Source: Candidatus Pelagibacter communis (GTDB lineage: Bacteria; Pseudomonadota; Alphaproteobacteria; Pelagibacterales; Pelagibacteraceae). From it: a DNA stretch of 64,000 bases. The notes beneath the pieces were generated by a model. It saw nothing but the letters and a program-made list of their open reading frames with translations, was not told where the DNA came from and made no database searches. The stretch's first letter is position 1, and the number at the start of each line of letters is the position of its first letter. Positions 1 to 7,961 of this stretch are shown here, piece by piece. Where the stretch lies: contig NZ_CVSQ01000052.1 of assembly GCF_001180165.1 (NCBI RefSeq), positions 1 through 64,000 on the forward strand, read 5' to 3'. The position numbers and the translations under genes were made by a program.

Positions 1-70
1 CTCTTTGGCATTATAATTCCGAGAGGAATTTATTTTTCGTTATTTTTTTGAAATATGAGCTGCTCAGCTA
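1..70. repeat. Left arm of a 70-bp inverted repeat
   Basis: Bases 1-70 are the reverse complement of 3092-3161, with one mismatch at base 63 (C here, T in the reverse complement of the other arm); bases 1-62 match without a break. The arm contains a small hairpin (AATTCC-GAGA-GGAATT, 15-30), a T-rich run, and the first five codons of the UxaA-type gene. It reaches base 1, so the repeat may continue outside the window. It may be a real rearrangement or a strand-switch artefact of amplification or assembly. Confidence 0.95.
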
Positions 71-1182
71 CTGTAACTAAAATGATAGTTGAGAGGATTA
101 AATATTCTGACATTTTAAAAGATTATCCAAATATTGATGGCATAGTTCCAATTACTCACTCAACAGGATGTGGAATGAATACTGAAAGTGAAGGAATGCA
201 AATTTTTCAAAGAACTATAGATGGATTTAAAAATCATCCCAATTTTTCTCATGTTTTTGTTATAGGTTTAGGATGCGAATGTGCTCAAGTCAGTTTGTTT
301 GATGAATCATTAAAAAAACATAACCGAATTCATTTTCTAACAATCCAAGATGAAGGTGGAACTAAAAAAATAGTCGAAAAAGTATTATCTCAAATTAAAA
401 ATTTGCTTTCAGAAGCTAATAATATTCAAAGAACTTCACAACCAGTAAGTCATCTAACTTTAGCTCTTCAATGTGGTGGTTCAGATGGATATTCAGGAAT
501 AACTGCAAATCCTGCACTAGGAGTTGCAGCAGATCTCTTGGTTAAAAAAGGTGGAAGTTCAATTTTATCCGAAACTCCAGAGATTTATGGAGCTGAACAT
601 TTATTAATTAATAGAGCAAGCTCACAAGAGACTGCTGATAAACTTATTAAAAGAATTGAATGGTGGAAACATTATACTTCAATTAATAATAGTTCTATGG
701 ACAACAATCCTGCGCCAGGAAATAAAAAAGGCGGCCTTATAACCATATTAGAAAAATCCTTAGGCGCTGTTGCAAAAGGAGGAAATTCAATACTTCAAGA
801 TGTTTTGCATTATGCTGAACCTTTAAAAAATAAAGGTTTTAATTTTATGGACTCTCCTGGTTATGATCCTGTATCTGTAACTGGTCAAGTTGCATCAGGT
901 GCTAATGTTATTTGCTTTACAACAGGACGTGGATCTTGCTTTGGTTGCAAGCCAGTTCCAAGTTTAAAACTTTCTACGAACTCAGCAATGTTTGAAAAAA
1001 TGTCAGAAGATATGGATATTAATTGTGGGACAATTGCTGAAGGAAAAGAAAAAGTTGAAGAAGTTGGTCAAAAAATATTTGAATTAGTTGTAAAGACTGC
1101 TTCAGGGAATAAATCAAAAAGTGAAATCAACGGCTACGGTGACGAGGAGTTTAATCCTTGGCAAGTTGGCGTTGTAATGTAA
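55..1182 (+). CDS. UxaA-family dehydratase/lyase large subunit, N-terminus missing
   Basis: This is the catalytic part of the altronate/galactarate dehydratase (UxaA/GarD) family, which also includes sulfolactate sulfo-lyase SuyB. Family features are the segment THSTGCGMNTESEG near residue 35, a glycine-rich centre, and FTTGRGSCFGCKPVPSLKL followed by DINCGTIAEG near the C-terminus. Relatives carry roughly 25 more residues before the SCSATVTK segment, including the conserved KRxDGxVGxRN stretch. Here the ATG directly precedes that segment, and an in-frame TGA lies at 49-51. The first five codons lie inside the inverted repeat, so the 5' end appears to be cut by the repeat junction. Two metabolic genes follow in the same direction. 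The substrate (sugar acid or sulfolactate) cannot be decided from sequence. Confidence 0.85.
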   Translation: MSCSATVTKMIVERIKYSDILKDYPNIDGIVPITHSTGCGMNTESEGMQIFQRTIDGFKNHPNFSHVFVIGLGCECAQVSLFDESLKKHNRIHFLTIQDEGGTKKIVEKVLSQIKNLLSEANNIQRTSQPVSHLTLALQCGGSDGYSGITANPALGVAADLLVKKGGSSILSETPEIYGAEHLLINRASSQETADKLIKRIEWWKHYTSINNSSMDNNPAPGNKKGGLITILEKSLGAVAKGGNSILQDVLHYAEPLKNKGFNFMDSPGYDPVSVTGQVASGANVICFTTGRGSCFGCKPVPSLKLSTNSAMFEKMSEDMDINCGTIAEGKEKVEEVGQKIFELVVKTASGNKSKSEINGYGDEEFNPWQVGVVM

Positions 1183-1194
1183 TTTATTTTTCCT

Positions 1195-2058
1195 GTGCCT
1201 CAACAAACATCCTTAATTAACGTAATTTTATTAGCTGCTGGTGGTTTTTTTATGTTTGTTTGTATGGACTCTACTGCAAAATATCTTGGAACAGTTATGC
1301 CAGTTACTCAAGCAATTTGGGGGAGATTTTTTTTTCACTTGGTATCTTTAATTATATTTTTTTTAATTTTTAAGCCAAAAGTAAATTTAAAAAAAAATTT
1401 TAAAGTCCAAATAATTAGATCAATATTAATGGTCACTGCTACCTCGTTTATGTTTTATTCTTTACAGAAATTTGACTTGGTAGATATTTATGTTGTTTTC
1501 TTTACAGCTCCTCTAATCGTTTCACTACTTTCAGCATACTTTTTAAAAGATATATTAAGTACCAAGGGTATACTTTTAATGTTATTAAGCTTTGGCTCAA
1601 TTGTTTATTCGCTAGGTCCAAGTATGAGAATATTTAGTTTAGATTTAATATTCCCTATTGTTCCTCCAATTTGTTGGGCTCTTTATCAATTTTTTACCAA
1701 AGTTGTATCAGGCGATAACGATCCATTTGCTGCTATATTTTATACTTCAATTTTAGGTGCAATAATTTTTAGTATTTTTATATTTTTTAATTGGGTGCCA
1801 TTAGAGAAGAATATCTTTTGGCTTTATTTGGTAATTCTAGGTGTGGCAGGTTTTGTAAGTCATTCTTTAATTATATATGCAATACAACTTTCTAACTTGT
1901 CATTTGTAACTAATTTTCAATATTCTCAATTAGTTTGGTCTACAATTATTAATTTCTTAATTTTCGGCGTACCGTTTGATTATAATAAAATTGTTGGGGT
2001 GATAGGAATTATTGTTTTTGGTATTATGTTCATAAGAACAGAAGGTAAAAAAAGTTAA
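1195..2058 (+). CDS. EamA/DMT-family transporter
   Basis: A 287-residue hydrophobic protein with about ten predicted membrane segments arranged as two EamA repeats, the usual length for drug/metabolite transporter family permeases. The start is GTG, 12 nt after the UxaA stop; an in-frame ATG at 1252 would remove much of the first membrane segment. It lies between a dehydratase and a dehydrogenase on the same strand, so it probably moves a related metabolite, but EamA proteins export many different compounds. The paralogue at 46382-47233 belongs to the same superfamily and is only distantly similar. Substrate unknown. Confidence 0.8.
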   Translation: MPQQTSLINVILLAAGGFFMFVCMDSTAKYLGTVMPVTQAIWGRFFFHLVSLIIFFLIFKPKVNLKKNFKVQIIRSILMVTATSFMFYSLQKFDLVDIYVVFFTAPLIVSLLSAYFLKDILSTKGILLMLLSFGSIVYSLGPSMRIFSLDLIFPIVPPICWALYQFFTKVVSGDNDPFAAIFYTSILGAIIFSIFIFFNWVPLEKNIFWLYLVILGVAGFVSHSLIIYAIQLSNLSFVTNFQYSQLVWSTIINFLIFGVPFDYNKIVGVIGIIVFGIMFIRTEGKKS

Positions 2059-2072
2059 ATAGTGAGGTTTAA

Positions 2073-2930
2073 ATGAAAAATATAGGTTTTATTGGTGTTG
2101 GATATATGGGCTATGGAATAGCTAAAAATATTTTAAAACACAAAAATAAACTTTTTGTCATTGCGAATAAAAATAGAAAACCAATTGAGAAAATTGTTAG
2201 CGATGGAGCTGAAGAAGTAAAATCTTTTGAAGATTTTTCTAGTAAAAATTTAGATGCAATGTTTATGTGTGTTACCAACACTCCTATAGCAAAATTAATT
2301 TCTGAAAAAATATCTGATATTTTAGATAGCAAAACTTTAATTATTGATATCACTACTCACAACAAAACTGGTTCAATGGAAACTGAGGCAATATTCAAAG
2401 AAAAAAATATTAATTATGTTGAATGTCCTGTGATGGGAGGACCTGTTCAAGCAGAGGAAGGTATATTGGGAGGAATTGTTGGAGCGTCAGATGAAAATTT
2501 TAAAATTGCTGAACCATATTTTAATTTTTTCTGTAAAGAATATTATCATTTTGGATCTGTTGGAATGGGCGCAAAGTCAAAGCTTTTAAATAACTTTTTA
2601 TCCCTTGGAAATGCTGCATTAGTTAATCATTTGGCTAAAAGTGCTACAGAAATGGGTTTAGATTTAAAAAAAGTATTTGATGTTGCAAAACTTGGTTCTG
2701 GAAATTCTGCAGCACTTAATAGAGTTTTTGATAATTTGTTAAAAGGAGACTTTACTGGCTTTAAGTTTACTGCAAGTAATTCTGTAAAAGATTTAACTTA
2801 TATTCAAGATTTATTAAAAAATATTCCTGAAGCTGAAAAAGTTGCTGAAGTAAATAAAAATTATTTTCAAAAAGCTGTCGATGATGGTTACGGTGAAAAT
2901 TTTATTAGTGAATTAATAAATAAAAAATAA
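2073..2930 (+). CDS. NAD(P)-dependent 3-hydroxyisobutyrate/tartronate-semialdehyde-type dehydrogenase
   Basis: A 285-residue beta-hydroxyacid dehydrogenase with an N-terminal Rossmann motif (GFIGVGYMG, residues 5-13), a substrate-binding segment CPVMGGPVQAEEG near residue 117, and the catalytic-lysine segment GMGAKSKLLNNFLS near residue 165. These are the marks of the HIBADH/GarR/glyoxylate-reductase family, and the length is typical. It follows the transporter by 14 nt with GTGAGG as a likely ribosome-binding site. Next to a UxaA-type dehydratase, reduction of a sugar-acid-derived semialdehyde is reasonable, but the exact substrate is inference. Confidence 0.85.
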   Translation: MKNIGFIGVGYMGYGIAKNILKHKNKLFVIANKNRKPIEKIVSDGAEEVKSFEDFSSKNLDAMFMCVTNTPIAKLISEKISDILDSKTLIIDITTHNKTGSMETEAIFKEKNINYVECPVMGGPVQAEEGILGGIVGASDENFKIAEPYFNFFCKEYYHFGSVGMGAKSKLLNNFLSLGNAALVNHLAKSATEMGLDLKKVFDVAKLGSGNSAALNRVFDNLLKGDFTGFKFTASNSVKDLTYIQDLLKNIPEAEKVAEVNKNYFQKAVDDGYGENFISELINKK

Positions 2931-3064
2931 TTTTGGAAGTAACTTAAGTTAGCGGGAATCTACTAAAGCACTAGGTTGTATTCAATAAATATATTTGCTC
3001 AAAATTAAAATAAATTAATTGAAATTGTACAATTTATAATTACCTTTTTTATAGAAGGAGGTTT

Positions 3065-3094
3065 ATGTTAATACTTTCACCACCTGATACTTAG
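3065..3094 (+). other. Nine-codon ORF with an ideal ribosome-binding site, ending in the repeat arm
   Basis: AAGGAGG (3054-3060) precedes ATG by four bases, and a TATAAT lies at 3035-3040 without a well-spaced -35 box. The frame reads MLILSPPDT and stops at TAG 3092-3094, exactly where the right repeat arm begins. It is either a leader peptide or the start of a gene cut by the repeat junction. The rest of 2931-3091 is AT-rich and holds nothing else recognisable. Confidence 0.4.
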
Positions 3095-3161
3095 CTGAAC
3101 AGCTCATATTTCAAAAAAATAACGAAAAATAAATTCCTCTCGGAATTATAATGCCAAAGAG
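3092..3161. repeat. Right arm of the 70-bp inverted repeat
   Basis: Reverse complement of 1-70 with a single mismatch at 3099. On the minus strand it reads from just past the terminator of the 3215-3742 gene into ATGAGCTGTTCAGCT and then diverges from the left arm. The shared end, AGCTGnnCAGCT, is a short near-palindrome that could serve as microhomology for template switching. Confidence 0.95.
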
Positions 3162-3167
3162 GCGATA

Positions 3168-3209
3168 AAAGGGAGCTCTTTAGGTATACACTTAAAGAGC
3201 GAACCCTTT
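3168..3209 (-). terminator. Intrinsic terminator of the 3215-3742 gene
   Basis: On the minus strand AAAGGG, three unpaired bases and GCTCTTTA pair across a ten-base loop with TAAAGAGC, one unpaired base and CCCTTT. This 14-bp stem is followed by TTTTATC and lies directly after the stop codon of the minus-strand gene ending at 3215. Confidence 0.75.
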
Positions 3210-3214
3210 AAAAA

Positions 3215-3742
3215 CTAATTTACAGATTTTAATATTTCTAGTGGAAGTGGAGCTTCTGGGTATTTTTTTTGACACAACTTTTCGTAGTTTTCACAAAAAC
3301 TCATGATAGTTTTTTGAACTTCTTTTTTATTTTTATTTGAAAGATTAAGGTCTTTAATTAATTCACTGCAATTTTTTTCTAATTCTTTTATTTGCTCTCC
3401 TGAAAAAAATTCTCCTGTTTCTATTTCCCAATAAGTGTCTTCAAGCTCGTCATCAGTTAAATCATTTAATTTTTTTTGTAATAATTTAATAGTTTCGTCC
3501 TCTGTTGCTTTATCTCTCATGGGAGAATTCTTAAGTTTCCCAAGGCATTTATCTCTTAATCCATCAATAAAATGAAAATAAGGTTTACCCTCTGAAAAAT
3601 CTCTAAAATGATTTGTGTTAAAATATTTATCAATAGCTGTTTCTGTTGAAACCTTTTCTTTGCCCTTAATTATAGCTACCTGAACATAAACTTCTTGGCT
3701 AATATATTCTTCAATATGATCTTTAACTTTTTGAGGTATCAT
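3215..3742 (-). CDS. Hypothetical soluble protein, 175 residues
   Basis: I do not recognise this family. The product is highly charged, with no signal peptide or membrane segment. Its second half is rich in Lys and Glu and probably helical (residues 75-165), and it ends in a proline-rich tail (YPEAPLPLEIL). Three cysteines (67, 125 and about 149) show no metal-site spacing. It follows the cytochrome c' gene by 13 nt on the same strand and is closed by a strong terminator, so the two probably share a transcript. No function can be assigned. Confidence 0.6.
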   Translation of the reverse strand: MIPQKVKDHIEEYISQEVYVQVAIIKGKEKVSTETAIDKYFNTNHFRDFSEGKPYFHFIDGLRDKCLGKLKNSPMRDKATEDETIKLLQKKLNDLTDDELEDTYWEIETGEFFSGEQIKELEKNCSELIKDLNLSNKNKKEVQKTIMSFCENYEKLCQKKYPEAPLPLEILKSVN

Positions 3743-3755
3743 TCCTGCTTGGTAA

Positions 3756-4223
3756 CTAATGTTCCTCTCTGTACCTGTTGTGACAAGCCTTACAATTACT
3801 CCACATAAATTTAGTTAGTGTGCCTCGAATATCATCTGCATCCTCGATTACTGAAACGAGTTTTGTCATATCATCTGAGGCTTTTTGCATTAATGCATTG
3901 AATTCATCTTTTTCATCCCAAATTGTTAGCAAAGCTCCAGTATCAAAACCCTCTTGAGTATTTTCGGGAAATAAATCTATCAAAACTTTATAATTTTCGC
4001 TCATTTCCTTCATCAATACTGTAGCTTCTTCAAAATCAAGATTCGATGCTAGCGATTGAACTTTTTTAGCAGTTCTATAATTTTTACTAAATAATGCCTG
4101 TCTACTTTTAATTATTTCCTCAGCAGTCATCTCTGCATTTGAATTAAATCCAATTAATATAATAATTGTTGATAATAAAATTATTTTAAACGAACTATTT
4201 ATGTGTTTTACTAAAGGATGCAT
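3756..4223 (-). CDS. Cytochrome c'-family periplasmic haem protein
   Basis: A 155-residue protein with a hydrophobic signal sequence (about residues 12-30, likely cleaved after SNA) and a single haem-binding CKACH (C144, C147, H148) almost at the C-terminus, followed only by NRYREEH. A C-terminal CxxCH on a four-helix body is the hallmark of cytochrome c'/c-556. The protein should sit in the periplasm and bind one c-type haem; family members bind NO or transfer electrons. It is divergent from a cytochrome b561 gene whose start codon directly abuts its own, which suggests a functional pair. Confidence 0.85.
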   Translation of the reverse strand: MHPLVKHINSSFKIILLSTIIILIGFNSNAEMTAEEIIKSRQALFSKNYRTAKKVQSLASNLDFEEATVLMKEMSENYKVLIDLFPENTQEGFDTGALLTIWDEKDEFNALMQKASDDMTKLVSVIEDADDIRGTLTKFMWSNCKACHNRYREEH

Positions 4224-4745
4224 ATAAAAAATACCATAACAGAGTATGGTGTTATTTCAAAGATTTTGCATTGGGTTAGTGCGTTACTACTATTTATTCA
4301 AATTCCACTTGGTTTCTATCTTGTAGATTTAGACTTTGGCGAACAAAGGATTAATATTGAAAATATCCATATAATAATAGGATTATCTATATTTTACTTA
4401 GTAATAATAAGATTGCTCATTAAGATATTTAATCCTACACCAAAATTAGAACCTAGTATTTTTAAAGGACAAAAGTTTTTAGCAAAATTAAATCATCTAC
4501 TTTTATATGTGACAATTTTATCAATCACAATTTCTGGGATTCTAAAAAAATTATTTAATGGAGAAACATTAATAATTTTATTCAAAGAAATAAAAATTCA
4601 AGATAACTTTGGATTAGCTGATCAATTTTATGAAATTCATATTTTATCTAATTATTTAATGATCGTTCTAATTTCAATTCATATATTAGCAGTGATAGTG
4701 CATAAAATTTTTTTTAATGATAATTTATTAAAAAGAATGCTATAA
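4218..4745 (+). CDS. Cytochrome b561-family membrane haem protein
   Basis: A 175-residue protein with four predicted membrane helices and the family opening YGVISKILHWVSALLLF. Histidines 18, 51, 93, 141 and 155 lie in or near the helices and include the likely haem b ligands. The family passes electrons between the quinone pool and periplasmic acceptors. Its ATG (4218-4220) is followed immediately by CAT (4221-4223), the start codon of the divergent cytochrome c' gene, so each gene's upstream signals lie inside the other. The pairing suggests a quinol-to-cytochrome c' route, which is inference. Confidence 0.85.
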   Translation: MHIKNTITEYGVISKILHWVSALLLFIQIPLGFYLVDLDFGEQRINIENIHIIIGLSIFYLVIIRLLIKIFNPTPKLEPSIFKGQKFLAKLNHLLLYVTILSITISGILKKLFNGETLIILFKEIKIQDNFGLADQFYEIHILSNYLMIVLISIHILAVIVHKIFFNDNLLKRML

Positions 4746-4750
4746 ATTTA

Positions 4751-5188
4751 TTAATGACAATTAATTCCAAATTTTTTTAATCTCCAATAATTATAAGGCC
4801 AAGGAGTTAAAAAACCTACGATTAGCATTATTGGCACCACCCACCAAGTTAAAATTGCACCTCCAGTTAATACATAGTCAGTCAAGTTCATCATAATTTC
4901 CATGCTGATCATTGAAATTAAGCTCATCCCACAAGCTGTTTTGAATGCGTTAATAAAATTAAAATTTTGTGTCATTAAAATTATTGTTTCTAAAATAATA
5001 CTTGTGATCAGTCCGTTAATAATTGCTAAAATCATTATTCCTAAAACTGGAAAAGGAATTTGAGTTAATTGAAAAAATAATATTGTTCCAAAATCTCCAA
5101 TTGCACAACCAAGTACACACCAAGCTGTGTTTTTTGCGCTTCTTTTCCAGGTATGTCTACAAGACCAATGAAATGTAGAGGTATTCAT
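4751..5188 (-). CDS. DUF4396 integral membrane protein
   Basis: A 145-residue membrane protein with about four hydrophobic helices. The opening WSCRHTWKRSAKNTAWCVLGCAIGD and the C-terminal WWVVPIMLIVGFLTPWPYNYWRLK match my recollection of DUF4396, a family with His and Cys residues near the N-terminus that is often found near copper or redox genes. It converges on the b561 gene (5-nt gap) and diverges from the persulfide dioxygenase (22-nt gap). Function is unknown; a role in metal or sulfur handling would fit the neighbours. Confidence 0.6.
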   Translation of the reverse strand: MNTSTFHWSCRHTWKRSAKNTAWCVLGCAIGDFGTILFFQLTQIPFPVLGIMILAIINGLITSIILETIILMTQNFNFINAFKTACGMSLISMISMEIMMNLTDYVLTGGAILTWWVVPIMLIVGFLTPWPYNYWRLKKFGINCH

Positions 5189-5210
5189 TATAATTTGATA
5201 TTAATGATAA

Positions 5211-5894
5211 ATGATTTTTAGACAAGTTTTCGATAATAAATCATCAACTTATACTTATTTAATTGCTTCGGCAAAAGGTCGCGAGGCAGTCATTATTGAT
5301 CCAGTAATTGAGAATGTTGAAAGCTACATTAAGCTGCTTCAAGAATTAGATTTAAAACTAGTTAAGGTAATTGATACCCATATTCATGCTGATCATGTAA
5401 CTGGTGCAAGTAAACTAAAGCAAGCAACAAATTGCTCTACACTTATGGGAGAACACACACCTGCTGATACTGTAGAAATTAAAGTAAAAGATGATGAAAT
5501 AATAAAAATTGACCAAATAGAAATTAAAGCGATGTATACACCTGGTCATACTTCTGACAGCTATAGTTTCTTAATGGATAAATATTTATTTTCAGGAGAT
5601 ACTCTTTTAATTAATGGCACTGGTAGAACAGATTTTCAAAACGGAAATTCAAAAGATGCATATAATTCGATCTTTAATAGATTGTTAAAATTACCTGAGG
5701 AAACCATTTTATATCCTGGTCATGATTATAACGGCAAAGAATCTAGTACAATTGGTAATGAAAAAAAATTTAATCCAAGATTGCAGGTTAAAAATGTTGA
5801 TGAATATGTTGAGCTTATGTCAAATCTTAATTTAGCAAAACCACAACTAATAGATATCAATGTAAGTAGAAATATAAAATTAGGTGCTAATTAA
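5211..5894 (+). CDS. Persulfide dioxygenase, ETHE1-type metallo-beta-lactamase fold
   Basis: A 227-residue glyoxalase-II-like protein. The motif THIHADH gives H57, H59, D61 and H62, followed by H113 (TPGHTSD), D130 (FSGDTL) and H171 (YPGHDY). In ETHE1 enzymes two His and one Asp, equivalent to H57, H113 and D130, bind the single iron that oxidises glutathione persulfide to sulfite. The RTDFQ segment (139-143) is also typical. It would act in the cytosol on sulfane sulfur arising from reduced organic sulfur, the main sulfur source of SAR11. It overlaps the convergent AzlD gene by 8 nt. Confidence 0.85.
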   Translation: MIFRQVFDNKSSTYTYLIASAKGREAVIIDPVIENVESYIKLLQELDLKLVKVIDTHIHADHVTGASKLKQATNCSTLMGEHTPADTVEIKVKDDEIIKIDQIEIKAMYTPGHTSDSYSFLMDKYLFSGDTLLINGTGRTDFQNGNSKDAYNSIFNRLLKLPEETILYPGHDYNGKESSTIGNEKKFNPRLQVKNVDEYVELMSNLNLAKPQLIDINVSRNIKLGAN

Positions 5895-6204
5895 ATACTA
5901 CAAATATTAAAAACCAATAAGAAACTAATCCAGCTGATATTGTTGCAATAATATTTTTTGAAAAATAACCTACAATTACAGCAACTAATGCTCCAAAAAT
6001 TTTAGGATCATTCATTTCTATAAAAGTTCCAAAATCATTTATAAATATTCCTGGAAATATTATTGCTGGGAATACCGCAGAGGGAACATATTCTAGCACT
6101 GCTTTAATTTTATCTCCCAACATATCTCTACTTATTAAAGCAATCATAGTCATTCTAGTGAAGTAAGTTAATATTCCGGCAAAAATAATTGAAGTAAGAG
6201 TCAT
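5887..6204 (-). CDS. azlD: AzlD-family small subunit of branched-chain amino acid exporter
   Basis: A 105-residue protein with four hydrophobic segments. YFTRMTMIALISRDML near the N-terminus and EYVPSAVFPAIIFPGIF in the middle are typical of AzlD. It overlaps the end of azlC by 4 nt (ATGA), giving the usual AzlCD two-component exporter of branched-chain amino acids or related compounds. The 3' end overlaps the convergent persulfide dioxygenase by 8 nt. Substrate assignment rests on family knowledge only. Confidence 0.8.
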   Translation of the reverse strand: MTLTSIIFAGILTYFTRMTMIALISRDMLGDKIKAVLEYVPSAVFPAIIFPGIFINDFGTFIEMNDPKIFGALVAVIVGYFSKNIIATISAGLVSYWFLIFVVFN

Positions 6205-6887
6205 TTTTTTAACCTCAATAGCAGCGCTGCTACAAATAAAGCAATTATCGGTGAAATAATTATGTAAGATTTAAATGGCGCATCAAAAAATAACAGTGAA
6301 CTCAAGCCACAAGTAATCATTACAATTACATGGTCTAATTTTTTTAAATCCTGAACAACAATTGCTATAAACGTTAGAGGAATTGCAAATTTTAACCCAA
6401 GTTCCTCTGGAACAAATGATCCTAAAACAATGCCTGATAATGTTGCTATCTGCCAACAAACCCACATTGTGCAACCTGTACCAATTAAATGATAATGTAA
6501 AAATTCCTCACTTCTATTTTTTTTGAAAAACTTATTAGACTCTGCAAAGCCTTGATCTACAACAACATAAGAAATTAATAATTTTTTTATAAAAGATAAT
6601 TTTTCCAAATATTCAGATAAAACAGCTCCATATAATAAATGTCTAGAATTTATAATTCCAACAGAAGCAACGGCAACTAAACTAGATGCACCTCCTGATA
6701 ACAACTGCAAAAATACTATTTGTGAAGCTCCTCCAAAAATGATGAAAGACATTGCATAAACTAAATACGGATGAAATCCAAGTTCAACACCGATTGCTCC
6801 ACAAATTATTCCAAATGGAATTACTGAAAGCATATGTGGGGAAATATCTAACATCCCTCGAGTGAATAATTGTTTTTTAGTAAGCAT
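6201..6887 (-). CDS. azlC: AzlC-family large subunit of branched-chain amino acid exporter
   Basis: A 228-residue membrane protein with the AzlC opening (GMLDISPHMLSVIPFGIICG), the conserved FIIFGGASQIVFLQLL segment near residue 50 and NSRHLLYGAVLSEYL near residue 81. It has about six to seven helices and is of normal length. It pairs with azlD downstream (4-nt overlap) and starts 12 nt after the iron ABC ATPase on the same strand, so it may be read through from the Fur-controlled operon. I see no terminator between them. Confidence 0.85.
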   Translation of the reverse strand: MLTKKQLFTRGMLDISPHMLSVIPFGIICGAIGVELGFHPYLVYAMSFIIFGGASQIVFLQLLSGGASSLVAVASVGIINSRHLLYGAVLSEYLEKLSFIKKLLISYVVVDQGFAESNKFFKKNRSEEFLHYHLIGTGCTMWVCWQIATLSGIVLGSFVPEELGLKFAIPLTFIAIVVQDLKKLDHVIVMITCGLSSLLFFDAPFKSYIIISPIIALFVAALLLRLKK

Positions 6888-6899
6888 TTGTTTGTTTTA

Positions 6900-7961
6900 T
6901 TAAAAACAAACTATGTGATCAATATGAATCGGTCTTTTAATTCCAAACTTTTCGTCTGCTTCATGTTGATGTTCATGATGAGAATGAACAAATACTGGTA
7001 TTAACAAATCGCTGCTTGTTTTTAAGGTATAAATAAAGTTGGTTCCTCTAAATTTTCTATCAACTACCTCTAATTTTAGATTACTTTTGTCATCGTGCTC
7101 AAGATCCTCTGGTTGTAATAATAATTGCACATTTGATCCTTTTGGATAATGTTTAATAAAATTTCCATTAATTGTTCCAAGATCTTCACTTTCTAATGAA
7201 TTTTCTCCAGTTACTTTTGCTGGAATTAAAATTCCACGATTTAAAAAATTTACTACTTCGACTGAATTTGGAAAATGATAGACATTATAAGGATCGTCAA
7301 ACTGTTTTATTTGACCATCTAATATAATTGCACATTTATGACCTAAATAAAAAGCTTCATAAGAGTCATGAGTAACGATTATTGTTGTAATTTTTAATTT
7401 ACTTAATATTTTTTTTAATCTTACTTGAATTTCTTCTTTAAAACTTTGATCAACATTTGATAACGGTTCATCTAATAACAAAAGATCAGGTTGTGTTAGT
7501 AAAGACCTTGCAAGAGAAGCTCTTTGGGCCTCCCCAGCACTTATTTCATGAGGATATTTTTTAAGTATTTTTGAAATATCTAGTAAATCAATAATCTCTT
7601 TAAAAGTTAGTTTTTTTTTCTTTTTTATTTTATTTCTCTCAGTGCCTAACAATATATTTTTTTCAACAGTGTAATGTGGAAATAAGCTATTATCTTGAAA
7701 AGCTAAAGATACATTTCTATCTTCAGGCTCAACATGTTTATCTTTAGAAGATATCAATTTTCCATTTAATTTAATTAAACCCTTCTCAACATTCTCTAAG
7801 CCAGCAATTGTTCGAAGGATTGTTGTTTTTCCAATTCCTGAGGGACCTAAAATACACAAAGTTTCTCCTTCATTTTCAATTGCAAATGAAGCGTTTTTAA
7901 CTTTGGTTTTTCCACCAATTATAAAATCAACACCTTTAATCTCTAAAAAATTATTTTTCAT
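6900..7961 (-). CDS. fbpC: Iron(III) ABC transporter ATP-binding protein
   Basis: A 353-residue ABC ATPase with Walker A GPSGIGKTT near residue 38, Walker B LLLLDEPLSNVD near 160, and H-loop TIIVTHDSYEA near 195, followed by a C-terminal TOBE-like domain (about 240-350). The signature loop is degenerate: SAGEAQ instead of LSGGQQ. The last 25 residues are histidine-rich (HSHHEHQHEAD). It overlaps the permease gene by 4 nt, with the binding protein further upstream, so it is the motor of a ferric iron importer. Confidence 0.88.
   Translation of the reverse strand: MKNNFLEIKGVDFIIGGKTKVKNASFAIENEGETLCILGPSGIGKTTILRTIAGLENVEKGLIKLNGKLISSKDKHVEPEDRNVSLAFQDNSLFPHYTVEKNILLGTERNKIKKKKKLTFKEIIDLLDISKILKKYPHEISAGEAQRASLARSLLTQPDLLLLDEPLSNVDQSFKEEIQVRLKKILSKLKITTIIVTHDSYEAFYLGHKCAIILDGQIKQFDDPYNVYHFPNSVEVVNFLNRGILIPAKVTGENSLESEDLGTINGNFIKHYPKGSNVQLLLQPEDLEHDDKSNLKLEVVDRKFRGTNFIYTLKTSSDLLIPVFVHSHHEHQHEADEKFGIKRPIHIDHIVCF

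Noticed and set aside
2931-3064. tRNA or small structured RNA in the gap after the dehydrogenase gene
   Set aside because: No cloverleaf, no TTC-loop sequence, and only short AT-rich complementarity.
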